Below are positions 24,802 to 33,264 of a DNA stretch of 64,000 nt, piece after piece (the first letter of the stretch is position 1; every line of letters begins with the position of its first letter). The translations under genes were made by a program, and so were the position numbers. The notes under the pieces were generated by a model, which was given only the letters and a program-made list of their open reading frames with translations, did not search any database and had not been told where the DNA came from. Origin of the DNA: Pseudonocardia sp. C8 (GTDB lineage Bacteria > Actinomycetota > Actinomycetes > Mycobacteriales > Pseudonocardiaceae); contig NZ_JACMTR010000002.1 of assembly GCF_014267175.1 (NCBI RefSeq), positions 1,658,501 through 1,722,500 on the forward strand. Direction: 5' to 3'.

Positions 24802-25326
24802 TCAGCCGGAGCGGAGGAAGGGCGCCGACGGATCGGCGTCACCGAGCGCGCCCCGCTTCCAGGTGGGGCCGGCGGGAACCGCGGGGGCACGCGCCCCGGA
24901 CTGCTCCCAGTCCAGGACGACGGTGCGCTCGGCGATCGCCCATCGGCCGTCCCTCCGCTCGAGCCGGTCGAGGTAGCGCAGGCCCTGCAGGACCGCGTCC
25001 TCCGGCGCGCTGTCGTGGGTCTCGCGCCGGTAGAGGCAGTAGGTCTCGGCCAGCGCGGTGCCGGGCCCGGTGAACCGGATCCACGGTGGACCCATCTGGT
25101 GGAACGTGCGGCGCAACGTCGAGCCGAGCGCGGCGAAGAACTCGATGAGCCCGTCGACCCCGCCGGAGTAGCGACCGTGGTCGTCGACGGCGTCGGGGTG
25201 GTAACAGGACCGGGCGAGATCGAGGTCCTGCCGGTCGACCGCGTGGGCGTAGCACAGCAGGACGTCGGTGATCGCGATGCGGTCGGCGACGGTCCCGGGT
25301 GCGTCGACGGCGCCGGGCGCGGTCAC
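24802..25326 (-). CDS. SnoaL-like / NTF2-fold protein
   Basis: A 174-residue small alpha+beta-barrel protein of the SnoaL/NTF2-like type. DVLLCYAHAVDRQDLDLARSC, GRYSGGVDGLIEFF and HQMGPPWI resemble SnoaL_4-domain dehydratases, isomerases and dehydrochlorinases, in which an Asp/His pair removes a proton without a cofactor; D and H are present in AHAVDRQD and HPDAVDDHG. GTG at 25326 overlaps the stop of the upstream phosphotriesterase-family gene (GTGA), marking tight coupling. It may act as an isomerase or dehydratase on the product of that enzyme. Confidence 0.82.
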   Translation of the reverse strand: MTAPGAVDAPGTVADRIAITDVLLCYAHAVDRQDLDLARSCYHPDAVDDHGRYSGGVDGLIEFFAALGSTLRRTFHQMGPPWIRFTGPGTALAETYCLYRRETHDSAPEDAVLQGLRYLDRLERRDGRWAIAERTVVLDWEQSGARAPAVPAGPTWKRGALGDADPSAPFLRSG

Positions 25327-26297
25327 GAGGGCCGCCCGGCGAGGATGCGACGCGGGGTGTCCACGAGCATCGCGGTCAGCTGGGCGTCGGTCACCCCGCG
25401 CTCGCGCAGCGCCGGCAGCACGTCCTGCGGGATGTGCGTGTAGCGCCAGTCCGGGAGCCGGCGGGCCTTGAAGTCGGGGTCGAAGTTGTGGCTGAAGCAC
25501 GACGCGTCGTGCGAGAGCACCATGCGGTCGGCGTAGCCGAGCTCGCACATCCGGGCCACGGTCTCGACCCGGTCGGTGAAGCCACCGAGCGACTCCAGGC
25601 CGAACCGGTCCATGCCGAGCGTCGACCCCTGGTCGGCGAGCGCGCGCAGGTAGTCGAGGTCGGTGCTGTCACCGCTGTGCCCGATCACGACCCGGGAGAG
25701 GTCGACCCCCTCCTCGGCGAAGATCTTCTGCTGTTCCAGCCCGCGCCGGGTGGCGGCGTCGGCGTGGGTGGAGATCGGGACGCCCGTCCGCCGGTGCGCC
25801 GCGGCGACGGCGCGGAGCACCCGCTCGACCCCCGGGGTGACGCCGGGCTTGTCGGTGGCGCACTTCAGGACGCCGGCCCGGATGCCGGTCTCGCCGATGC
25901 CGTGCTCGATGTCGCGGACGAAGTGCGTCTCCAGCGGGTCGTCGCCGCCCTGCATGGTGCCGGGCCCGCGGAAGGCGACCCAGTTCGGCAGGTCGGTGAA
26001 CGTGTACCAGCCGGTGGCGGCGACGACGTTGATCCCGGCCCCCGCGGCGACCTCGGCGACCCGGGCGACATCGCGGCCGAGGCCGAACACGGTGAGGTCG
26101 ACGATCGTGGCGAACCCGGCCTCGCGGAGCTCGGTGAGCTTGGCGACGGCGTCCGGGATGCGGGCGGCGGCGTCGAACGACGACGGGTCGTTGCGTTCCA
26201 GCTCGGCGTTGAGCACGAACACGTGCTCGTGCATGAGCGTGCGGCCGAGCCGGTCGGGGGCGACCGGGCCGGTGACGGTGGGTACGGCGGTTTCCAT
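25323..26297 (-). CDS. Phosphotriesterase-family metal hydrolase (lactonase-like)
   Basis: A 324-residue TIM-barrel hydrolase with every metal ligand of the phosphotriesterase/PLL family: His23 and His25 in MHEHVF, bridging Lys145 in VLKCATD, His178 in STHAD, His207 in GHSGD, and Asp264 in LSHDASC. Natural activities of this family are mostly lactone or phosphoester hydrolysis. In the same regulon as a luciferase-like monooxygenase and acyl-CoA enzymes, lactone hydrolysis is the most likely role. It sits 33 bases after the MBL gene in the leftward operon. Confidence 0.9.
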   Translation of the reverse strand: METAVPTVTGPVAPDRLGRTLMHEHVFVLNAELERNDPSSFDAAARIPDAVAKLTELREAGFATIVDLTVFGLGRDVARVAEVAAGAGINVVAATGWYTFTDLPNWVAFRGPGTMQGGDDPLETHFVRDIEHGIGETGIRAGVLKCATDKPGVTPGVERVLRAVAAAHRRTGVPISTHADAATRRGLEQQKIFAEEGVDLSRVVIGHSGDSTDLDYLRALADQGSTLGMDRFGLESLGGFTDRVETVARMCELGYADRMVLSHDASCFSHNFDPDFKARRLPDWRYTHIPQDVLPALRERGVTDAQLTAMLVDTPRRILAGRPS

Positions 26298-26330
26298 GTG
26301 CGCTCCAGGTGATCCGTGGTTCGGGGGGCG

Positions 26331-27677
26331 TCAGGAGGTCCTGCGGGCCTCCTCCCACGAGACCGGGACCTCGTCCGGCGAGCTCGCGAGGTCGCGCACA
26401 CCGCGGCTGCTCGACACCGCGGCGTGGTCGAGGATGTTGCGTGCCATCGACGACGTCTGCTCGGCCGCCCGCGCCGCGTAGACCTCGGCCCGCAGGCGGT
26501 GGGCCTCCGGGGCACCGCCGGACGCGACGACGGCGTGCTCGACGAGATGGCAGGCCAGCGCCAGCTCGCCGGCGTCGGCGAGGGCGCGCGCCCGCTCCAG
26601 GACGGCGGTGACCCCGCCGGCCAGGGCCACCCACTCCCGTGCCTGCTGTGCGCGCGGGGCGGGGAGCAGGTTGTCCGGCTCGCCGTCGTACCACCCGCCG
26701 AAGCGGCGCCATATGTTGCGGACGAGGAACTGCGGGTGGTCGTAGACGGGCCGGAGATAGGGGCGTTCGAGGAGGTGGGCGGGCGGGGTGACCTCGTGGA
26801 TCACCGTGTCGAGCGGCAGCCCCTGGTTCATCAGGTCGAGGGTCTGCTGCACGAGGCTGTCGAGGAGGTCGGCGGTGTCGGTGAGCGCCTGCCGGATCCG
26901 GTCCGCGCCGAAGATCGGCAGCCCGTGCCCGGCCAGGAGCAGCTCGGCGCCGAGTGCCGCCATCTCGCGCAGCGCCGCGGCCCACTCACCGGCGTAGCGC
27001 TGCACCTTCTGCGGGTTGCCGGCGTTCGGCACGCCCCAGATGAAGAGGTCGCCCGGGTGCAGGATGCGGCGCTCCGGGATCCAGGTCCAGGTGTGGTCCT
27101 CGGTCTCGCCCCGCGCGTGGTGCAGCTCGAAGGTGAGCTCACCGCGGCGGAACGTGAACCGGTCGGTGTAGGTGTGATCCGGGTAGCGGAAGCTCTGCGG
27201 CCACGTGAAGTTGCGGGCGAACCCGAACTGGCGCCGGTTGAGGCGGGCGTTGAGGTCCAGGGTCCGCAGGTAGCGGTCGAAGTGCTCGGCCATCACCGCG
27301 TGGCCGTAGACGACCGGGCCGGCGACGCCGCGTTCCTCGGCCTCGCGTTCGAACGGGCCGGTCCCGCCGACGTGGTCGATGTGGTGGTGGGAGAAGACGG
27401 CGGCGGCCAGCGGTGCCGAGCGCCAGCGTCGTACCTGGGCGAACAGGTCGTCGGCCTCCGGGGCGCCGCCGGTGTCGAGCAGGACGAGGCCGTCCCCGGT
27501 ATCCAGGGCGTTCGCGCTGGCCGTGCCGGTGAACAGCAGCAGTCCGTCGTCGATCTCCTCGGCGTCGGCGAACCGGGTGTGCACCGGGTGGAGGTCACGC
27601 TCGAGGTCGGCCGTTCCCTGCCAGCACTGCTCGGCGAGCTCCCGGACCGAGGTCTGCGAGGTCGGGGTGGTGGTCAT
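26331..27677 (-). CDS. MBL-fold hydrolase, alkyl sulfatase-like
   Basis: A 448-residue metallo-beta-lactamase-fold protein. The zinc motif is SHHHIDHVGG (about residue 95), followed by HARGETEDHT and PGDLFIWG, then AGHGLPI. The C-terminal half contains an alkyl sulfatase dimerisation-like region (HEVTPPAHL...RPVYDHPQFLVRNIWRRFGGWYDG). Such proteins hydrolyse sulfate esters of alcohols or other esters. No signal peptide is seen, so it is cytoplasmic. ATG at 27677 lies 17 bases after the MHS transporter stop, behind a GGAGGACACC site. Confidence 0.86.
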   Translation of the reverse strand: MTTTPTSQTSVRELAEQCWQGTADLERDLHPVHTRFADAEEIDDGLLLFTGTASANALDTGDGLVLLDTGGAPEADDLFAQVRRWRSAPLAAAVFSHHHIDHVGGTGPFEREAEERGVAGPVVYGHAVMAEHFDRYLRTLDLNARLNRRQFGFARNFTWPQSFRYPDHTYTDRFTFRRGELTFELHHARGETEDHTWTWIPERRILHPGDLFIWGVPNAGNPQKVQRYAGEWAAALREMAALGAELLLAGHGLPIFGADRIRQALTDTADLLDSLVQQTLDLMNQGLPLDTVIHEVTPPAHLLERPYLRPVYDHPQFLVRNIWRRFGGWYDGEPDNLLPAPRAQQAREWVALAGGVTAVLERARALADAGELALACHLVEHAVVASGGAPEAHRLRAEVYAARAAEQTSSMARNILDHAAVSSSRGVRDLASSPDEVPVSWEEARRTS

Positions 27678-27694
27678 CGGTGTCCTCCCGGTGG

Positions 27695-28984
27695 TCAGGT
27701 GGTGGCGGGTGCGAGGGACACCCGATCCCGGTTGCGACGCCCGATCCGGATCAGGCCGAGCACGCAGCCGAGGGTCAGCACCCCGGTGGCGACCATGTAG
27801 ACGCCGACGGCCGGCAGGCCGGCCGAGGCCTCGAGCGCGGCGGCGATCATCGGCGCGACCGCACTGCCGGCGATCATCCCGACGGTGTAGCCGATGGACA
27901 GCCCGGAGTACCGGACGGCGGCCGGGAACGTCTCGGCGAAGAACACCCCGGACACGCCCTGCCCCGCCGAGTGCGTGGCGGTGAGCAGGAGGTAGCCGAG
28001 GAGCATCCACCCCGGCTCGCCGGTCTGCAGGAACCACAGGAACGGCAGCGAGAGCGCGATCTTGCCGACGGATGCGATCACCATCATCACCGGCCGCCCG
28101 GTGCGGTCGGACAGGCTCCCGGTGATCACCACCAGCACGCAGCAGGCGATCATCGCGGTCATCACCACCACGAGCATGGTCGACCGCGGCAGCCCGAGCT
28201 GCGCGGTGCCGTAGGACAGCCCGAACACCGACATCATGTAGAACGCGACGCCGCCGCTGATCGTCGATCCGGCCACGAGCAGGGTCTCCACCGGATGCCG
28301 GCGCAGGATCGTCAGCGCGGGGGACCGGTCGGCGCGCCCGCGGACCTCCTGTTCGAAGGCCGGGCTCTCGTCCACCGAGCGGCGCAGCGCGTACCCGGTC
28401 ACGATCAGCACGACGGACACCAGGAACGGGATCCGCCAGCCCCACGCCAGGAACGCCTCCTCGGGCAGGGCCGCGACCGGCAGGAAGGCGGCGGTGGCGA
28501 GCACCAGACCGAGCGGGCCGCCGACCTGCACGAAGCTGCCGAAGAACCCGCGGCGCTGCTCGGGGGCGTGTTCCATCGTCATGAGCACCGCACCGCCCAG
28601 CTCGCCGCCCATGGCGAAGCCCTGGACGACGCGGAGCAGGATCAGCAGCACCGGCGCCGCCACCCCGATCGCGGTGTAGTCGGGCAGCAAACCGATGAGC
28701 AGCGTGGCGCCCCCCATCAGCACCAGGGTGAGGACCAGCACGGGTTTGCGGCCCATCCGGTCCCCGAGGTGTCCGAACACCACGCCGCCGAGCGGGCGGA
28801 CCACGAAGCCGACCGCGAAGGTCGACAGGGCGACGAGGGTCCCGGCGAGGCCGCCGAGCGCGGGGAAGAACACCTTCTTGAACACGATGGCGGCCGCCGT
28901 CGCGTAGATGAAGAAGTCGTAGTACTCGATCGTCGTTCCGATGACGCTCGCCGCAGCGGCGCGCCGGGGCTGGAGCCGGGCCAT
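27695..28984 (-). CDS. MFS transporter, MHS type (paralogue B)
   Basis: A 429-residue MHS-family symporter, first gene of the leftward operon. It shares LQPRRAAAAS, TIEYYDFFIYATAAA, GHLGDRMGRKPVL and the helix 11 VRYSGLS-GYT-GMIAGSAVAPMIAA with the paralogue at 23382-24728. It has 12 hydrophobic segments. It is transcribed from the divergent region that holds the 23-bp dyad. Having two similar symporters bracket three hydrolase genes suggests uptake of two related substrates, or uptake of a substrate and export of a product. Confidence 0.92.
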   Translation of the reverse strand: MARLQPRRAAAASVIGTTIEYYDFFIYATAAAIVFKKVFFPALGGLAGTLVALSTFAVGFVVRPLGGVVFGHLGDRMGRKPVLVLTLVLMGGATLLIGLLPDYTAIGVAAPVLLILLRVVQGFAMGGELGGAVLMTMEHAPEQRRGFFGSFVQVGGPLGLVLATAAFLPVAALPEEAFLAWGWRIPFLVSVVLIVTGYALRRSVDESPAFEQEVRGRADRSPALTILRRHPVETLLVAGSTISGGVAFYMMSVFGLSYGTAQLGLPRSTMLVVVMTAMIACCVLVVITGSLSDRTGRPVMMVIASVGKIALSLPFLWFLQTGEPGWMLLGYLLLTATHSAGQGVSGVFFAETFPAAVRYSGLSIGYTVGMIAGSAVAPMIAAALEASAGLPAVGVYMVATGVLTLGCVLGLIRIGRRNRDRVSLAPATT

Positions 28985-29082
28985 GGCGGGTCTCCTCCGT
29001 TGGAGCGGGTGCCAGGGGCAGGAATGCCGTGTCCGGGGCGCCGCGGAACCGCGGTGGCGCCCGTTGTGAACGGGAACACTGA

Positions 29083-29105
29083 CTTGACTTTGATATCAAG
29101 TCAAG
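29083..29105. promoter_or_regulatory. TetR-type operator between transport and catabolic operons
   Basis: A perfect inverted repeat CTTGACTT-N7-AAGTCAAG with a further TGATATCA palindrome at its centre. It lies in the 202-bp gap between the leftward MHS operon (start 28984) and the rightward LLM monooxygenase operon (start 29187). TTGACT is also a good -35 box on either strand, so a bound repressor would block both promoters. The TetR gene at 30335, second in the rightward operon, is the obvious candidate. Confidence 0.75.
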
Positions 29106-29186
29106 GTTCTCTGTGTCCACAGCCGGCCGGGCGCATCGCCGCCGGCACCGTCACGTCCCCGTCACCGCCGACACCGGGAGCGAGCG

Positions 29187-30230
29187 ATGTCCGCACCACA
29201 CTTCGGAATCTTCCTGCTGACCAACGTGCCCGAGTGGAGCTCGGACACCGAGGCGATCCACAAGGGAATCGAGCAGATCCGGTACGCCGACGAGCTGGGC
29301 TTCGAGGAGGCCTGGGTCGCCGAGCACAACGGACGCAACTACGGGATCATCGCCTCTGCCCAGCTCATGCTCGCGGCGGCCGCCTCCACGACGTCGCGGA
29401 TCCGGCTGGGGTCCGGGGTGACCCGGCTGCCGATGCACCACCCGCTTCGGCTCGCCGAGGACTTCGCCTACCTCGACCAGCTCAGCCGGGGCCGGATCAA
29501 CTGGGGCATCGGCAAGGCCTACGACCCGCTGGAGTTCCAGGCCTACGGCATCCCGATGGACGAGCGCGACGAGCGCTACGAGGAGATCTTCGAGATCGTC
29601 ATGCAGGCCTGGACGACCGGGCGCGTCACCCACCACGGACGGCACTACCAGGTCCCCGGCCGGGGCGACGTCGTCGAGTCCGTCGAGCTGTTCCCGAAGG
29701 TCTACCAGGACCCGCACCCGCCGGTGTTCGTCATGGTGTCGCGGACCGAGGCGTCGCTGCGGGCGGCCGCGCGCCGTGGGTTCTCCTTCGTGCTCGGCCA
29801 GCTGCCGGGCCGCGACGAGGTCCGGCACCTCATCGACGTCTACCGGGAGGAGGCCCGCGACGCCGGGCACTCCTTCGACACCATCGACGCGAACATCGCC
29901 CGTGCGTCCCAGCTCAAGGCCGTGCACGTCGCCGACTCCACCGAGCAGGCCGAGCGCGAGTACGAGCAGGGCTACATGTGGTACATGGACATCGTCGGCA
30001 ACCGGGCCAAGGTCGGCCTCGGGATCGAGCAGCTCACCTACCGCGAGTACATCGACAAGAAGGCGATCATCCTGGGCTCGCCGGAGCGGGTCGCCGAGGA
30101 GCTCGCCGACTACCACGGCCACACCGGGATCGGCGGCCTGCTCAGCTGGTTCGACGCCGGCAGCCAGCCGCAGGAGCAGGTGCTCAACGGGATGCGCCTG
30201 TTCGCCGAGAAGGTGCGGCCGCAGCTGTGA
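29187..30230 (+). CDS. LLM class flavin-dependent monooxygenase
   Basis: A 347-residue luciferase-like (TIM-barrel) flavoenzyme. Typical blocks are AELGFEEAWVAEHN (here DELGFEEAWVAEHN), SRIRLGSGVTRLPMHHPLRLAEDFAYLDQLS, GRINWGIGKAY and the C-terminal GSPERVAEEL. It uses reduced FMN delivered by a partner reductase to insert oxygen, in some members by Baeyer-Villiger or desulfonation chemistry. A flavin reductase gene is present at the end of the same operon (37057). ATG at 29187 has a GGGAG site. Candidate reactions are oxidation of a cyclic ketone to a lactone; the exact substrate is unknown. Confidence 0.9.
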   Translation: MSAPHFGIFLLTNVPEWSSDTEAIHKGIEQIRYADELGFEEAWVAEHNGRNYGIIASAQLMLAAAASTTSRIRLGSGVTRLPMHHPLRLAEDFAYLDQLSRGRINWGIGKAYDPLEFQAYGIPMDERDERYEEIFEIVMQAWTTGRVTHHGRHYQVPGRGDVVESVELFPKVYQDPHPPVFVMVSRTEASLRAAARRGFSFVLGQLPGRDEVRHLIDVYREEARDAGHSFDTIDANIARASQLKAVHVADSTEQAEREYEQGYMWYMDIVGNRAKVGLGIEQLTYREYIDKKAIILGSPERVAEELADYHGHTGIGGLLSWFDAGSQPQEQVLNGMRLFAEKVRPQL

Positions 30231-30334
30231 GTGCGGGAGCGGTCCCCTCCGGGAGAGCCGGGCCGGAGGCGGGCCTGTGGTATGACTGGCCGACGCCGGT
30301 CCGTGACGCTCGGCGACGAGGAACTGGGGGGCGC

Positions 30335-30991
30335 GTGGCACGTAGGGGAGGGCGACCCGCCGTGGTCGCCCCTGCCGCCGAACCGGTCCCCGAGCCCAAG
30401 ACCCACCGGGGCCGGCGCACCCGCGAACTCATCGTCCGCTCGGCCCGGAAGGTGTTCGAGGAGAAGGGCTTCCTCGACACCCGGATCGCCGACATCGCCG
30501 CGGCCGCCGAGATGTCGCACGGCACCTTCTACACCTACTTCCAGACCAAGGACGAGGTGTTCCGCGAGATCATCGCGGATGTCGCCGAGGGCCAGTTCGA
30601 GGCGACGAAGGTGCCGGAGGACTTCTCCGCCGACCCGGCCGAGCGGATCGCCTACACCATCCGCGAGTACCTGCGGACCTACCAGAAGACGGCCCGGCTG
30701 TCCGGCGTCATCCAGCAGGTCGCGGTGCTCGACGAGGACTTCCGGCGGGCCCGCCTCGAGGTGCGGCGTGCCTTCCGGGACCGCATCGAGCGCGGCATCC
30801 GCCGGATGCAGTCCGAGGGCATCGCGGACGAGACCCTCGTGCCGAAGGTCGCTGCCGAGGCCATCACGTCGATGCTGTCCAACTTCGCGTACACGACGCT
30901 CACCCTCGGCGAGCCGTACGACGAGGACGAGGCCGTCGCGACGCTCACCCGCATGTGGACCAACGGCATCGGCCTGCGTTCCCGCGGCTGA
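30335..30991 (+). CDS. TetR family regulator
   Basis: A 218-residue TetR protein with a basic N-terminal tail (HRGRRTRELIVRSARKVFEEKGF) and helix-turn-helix near residues 55-75 (IAAAAEMSHGTFYTYF). The ligand domain is helical. The frame is open through the neighbouring genes, so the start is set by the family N-terminus; GTG at 30335 lies 105 bases after the monooxygenase stop and behind a G-rich site. It is in the rightward operon and probably binds the dyad at 29083, controlling both divergent operons. Confidence 0.85.
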   Translation: MARRGGRPAVVAPAAEPVPEPKTHRGRRTRELIVRSARKVFEEKGFLDTRIADIAAAAEMSHGTFYTYFQTKDEVFREIIADVAEGQFEATKVPEDFSADPAERIAYTIREYLRTYQKTARLSGVIQQVAVLDEDFRRARLEVRRAFRDRIERGIRRMQSEGIADETLVPKVAAEAITSMLSNFAYTTLTLGEPYDEDEAVATLTRMWTNGIGLRSRG

Positions 30992-31075
30992 CGCCGCACC
31001 CGTTCCGCACACTTCTTCGCACGCACCGCACGCCCGGTGGTGTCCCCGTGGCGTGCCTCAGGGAGGAGATCCCGC

Positions 31076-32311
31076 ATGGACTTCGCCGTCCCGCAGGACG
31101 TCCAGGACGTCGCCGACGGCCTGCTGACCTTCGTCGACCGCTTCGTGGCGCCGCTCGAGGAGCGCAACCGGCACCTGCTCGACTCCGAGCGCACCCTCTA
31201 CACCCCGGACGGCCGGCTGGTCCCCGAGGTCGTCGACCTGCGGCGCCAGGTCCGGATGGCCTCGGCCGAGGCGGGCTTCTACACCCTGTTCGCCCCCGAG
31301 GAGCTCGGCGGTGGCGGGCTCGACGAGATCGCGCTCGTGCACGTCCAGGAGACGCTGAACCGGCACACCGGGCCGCGGCGGCCGCTGCTGCACGAGGTCG
31401 TCGTCCCGTCGGTGTTCACCAACGGTCTGAGCCCGCTGCTCACCCACCTGCGCCCCGAGGTGCTGGAGAAGCACCGCGACCGGATCGCCTCCGGCGAGGC
31501 CACGCTGTGCTTCGCGCTGTCCGAGCCCGGTGCGGGGTCGGACGCGACCGGCATCAGCACTCGCGCCGAGCGCACGGCGAACGGCTGGCGGCTCACCGGC
31601 GAGAAGCAGTGGATCACCAACGCCGCGTACGCCGACCTGGCGTTCGTGTTCGCCGTGACCGACCCGCAGGCGCAGGCCGCGGGCCGCGGAGGCGGGATCA
31701 CCGGCTTCCTGGTCGACACGGCCACCGCCGGGTTCGAGGTGACCTCGCAGATCCCGGTGATGGGCCACCTCGGCTCGCACATCTCCACGGTCTCGCTGAC
31801 CGGCGTCGAGGTTCCCGACGACCACGTGCTCGGCGAGGTCGGCCGGGGCCTGCGCCTGGCGATGGGCGGGATCAGCAAGGGTCGGCTGAGCATGTCCTCG
31901 ATGTGCGTCGGCCTCGCACGGTGGGCGCTGGAGCGGGCCGTCGAGTACGCGAACACCCGCAAGGCGTTCGGGACGGTGATCGGGGACCACGGTGCCGTCC
32001 AGCACCACCTCGCGGAGATGGCGATGGACATCTACGCCGTGAAGTCCCTGGTCGCACGGACCGCATGGCTGGTCACCACGGGCGAGAAGGCGATCAAGGA
32101 AACGTCGATCACCAAGGCGGCGGCGACCGAGATGCTCGGCCGGGTGATGGACCGGTCGATGCAGGTGCACGGGGCGATGGGCCTGACCAACGAGATGCGG
32201 CTGGAGGAGGGCCTGCGGTTCGCCCGCACCCTGCGCATCCCGGACGGGACCTCGGAGATCCAGCGCCGGACGATCGCCCGGCGACTGCTCGACGGGGACG
32301 TCGCCCTGTGA
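31076..32311 (+). CDS. Acyl-CoA dehydrogenase family protein
   Basis: A 411-residue acyl-CoA dehydrogenase with the usual three-domain layout. It has LCFALSEPGAGSDATGISTRA, ITNAAYADLAFVFA, RKAFGTVIGDHGAVQHHLAEM and MQVHGAMGLTNEMRLEEGLRFARTLRIPDGTSEIQRRTIAR near the C-terminus. It forms an alpha,beta double bond in an acyl-CoA, reducing FAD and then ETF. ATG at 31076 is behind GGGAGGAG. It starts a run of genes joined by 4-base overlaps through 37542. The expected catalytic glutamate in the second half is not easily fixed by eye, so chain-length class is open. Confidence 0.9.
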   Translation: MDFAVPQDVQDVADGLLTFVDRFVAPLEERNRHLLDSERTLYTPDGRLVPEVVDLRRQVRMASAEAGFYTLFAPEELGGGGLDEIALVHVQETLNRHTGPRRPLLHEVVVPSVFTNGLSPLLTHLRPEVLEKHRDRIASGEATLCFALSEPGAGSDATGISTRAERTANGWRLTGEKQWITNAAYADLAFVFAVTDPQAQAAGRGGGITGFLVDTATAGFEVTSQIPVMGHLGSHISTVSLTGVEVPDDHVLGEVGRGLRLAMGGISKGRLSMSSMCVGLARWALERAVEYANTRKAFGTVIGDHGAVQHHLAEMAMDIYAVKSLVARTAWLVTTGEKAIKETSITKAAATEMLGRVMDRSMQVHGAMGLTNEMRLEEGLRFARTLRIPDGTSEIQRRTIARRLLDGDVAL

Positions 32312-33264
32312 CCGCCCCGGCCCGGGCCGTCGGCACGCTGCCGGCGTTCGACGAGCTGCCGGTCCTCCCGGAGAGCGGGACCCGCCACGCATGGGGGTTG
32401 TTCGGCCCCGACGACGAGCTCGGCACGCTGAACCTGCTCACGCCGGCCGTCGTCCGGGCGGGTCTCGACGCGGCGCAGACCGGAGAGTCGATCGGGCTGG
32501 CCCTGGACTCCGACGTGATCGACCCGCCGCTGTACGGCAGGCGGGCCGCCCGGCACGTCGTCACCGAATCCGGCCCGGTGGTCGACGACCGGCTCGACGA
32601 CTTCTTCCCGCAGGCCGCCTCCCAGTGGGACGGGTTCGGCCACCACCGCTGCCGGGCCGGTGCCTACGGCGGCGTGACCGCACCGCCCGGCCCGGGCAGG
32701 CCGCGGCTCGGTATCCACCACTGGGCGCGGCGCGGGATCGTCTCCCGCGGGGTGCTCCTCGACGTCGCCCACCACCGCGGTGCCGAGGCACCCGATCCGC
32801 TGGTGGAGGGCACGATCACGCCGGAGGAGCTGCGGGCGGTCGCGCGCGCCCAGGGCGTGCACCTCCGGGCCGGGGACGTGCTCTGCGTGCGCACCGGCTG
32901 GCTCGCGACGTACCGGGCCGCCGGGTCCCGGGTCCGGGAGCGGCTCGCCGCCGACGGCGCCCGCGTGGCCTCGCTCGGCCTGGCGGCCACCGAGGACACC
33001 GCCCGCCTGCTGTGGGACGCGCGGGTCGCCGCCGTCGTCACCGACAACCCGGCCGTGGAACAGACACCCGGCGACCCCGCCGTGGGAAGCCTGCACAGGA
33101 GGGTCCTGATGAGTCTCGGAATGCCGCTCGGGGAACTGTTCGACCTCGACCACCTCGCGGAGCGCTGCGCGGCCGACGGCCGGTGGACCTTCGCGTTCAC
33201 CGCCGCGCCGCTGACGATCGTCGGCGGGCTCGGTTCCACCGCGAACGCGCTGGCGATCCGGTGA
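32308..33264 (+). CDS. Cyclase-family hydrolase (kynurenine formamidase fold)
   Basis: A 318-residue protein of the cyclase family (PF04199). The metal-binding block appears as SQWDGFGHHRC, the branch form of the HxGTHxDxPxH motif, with further GVLLDVAHHRG, AGDVLCVRTGW and a C-terminal GLGSTANALAI. Family members hydrolyse formamides, cyclic imides, isatin or ring-derived substrates using Mn or Zn. GTG at 32308 overlaps the acyl-CoA dehydrogenase stop. In an operon of CoA-thioester enzymes it may hydrolyse a ring or lactone intermediate before or after activation. Confidence 0.87.
   Translation: MTAPARAVGTLPAFDELPVLPESGTRHAWGLFGPDDELGTLNLLTPAVVRAGLDAAQTGESIGLALDSDVIDPPLYGRRAARHVVTESGPVVDDRLDDFFPQAASQWDGFGHHRCRAGAYGGVTAPPGPGRPRLGIHHWARRGIVSRGVLLDVAHHRGAEAPDPLVEGTITPEELRAVARAQGVHLRAGDVLCVRTGWLATYRAAGSRVRERLAADGARVASLGLAATEDTARLLWDARVAAVVTDNPAVEQTPGDPAVGSLHRRVLMSLGMPLGELFDLDHLAERCAADGRWTFAFTAAPLTIVGGLGSTANALAIR

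Noticed and set aside
27678..29120. In-frame extension of the MBL gene across the MHS transporter (929 residues in total)
   Set aside because: Shadow of the transporter in another frame of the same strand; the MBL N-terminus and ribosome site are at 27677.
27680..30334. Very long rightward frame leading into the TetR gene at 30335
   Set aside because: It is antisense to the transporter and then out of frame through the LLM gene; composition is His/Arg/Gln/Asp-rich. Only the last 218 residues are TetR.
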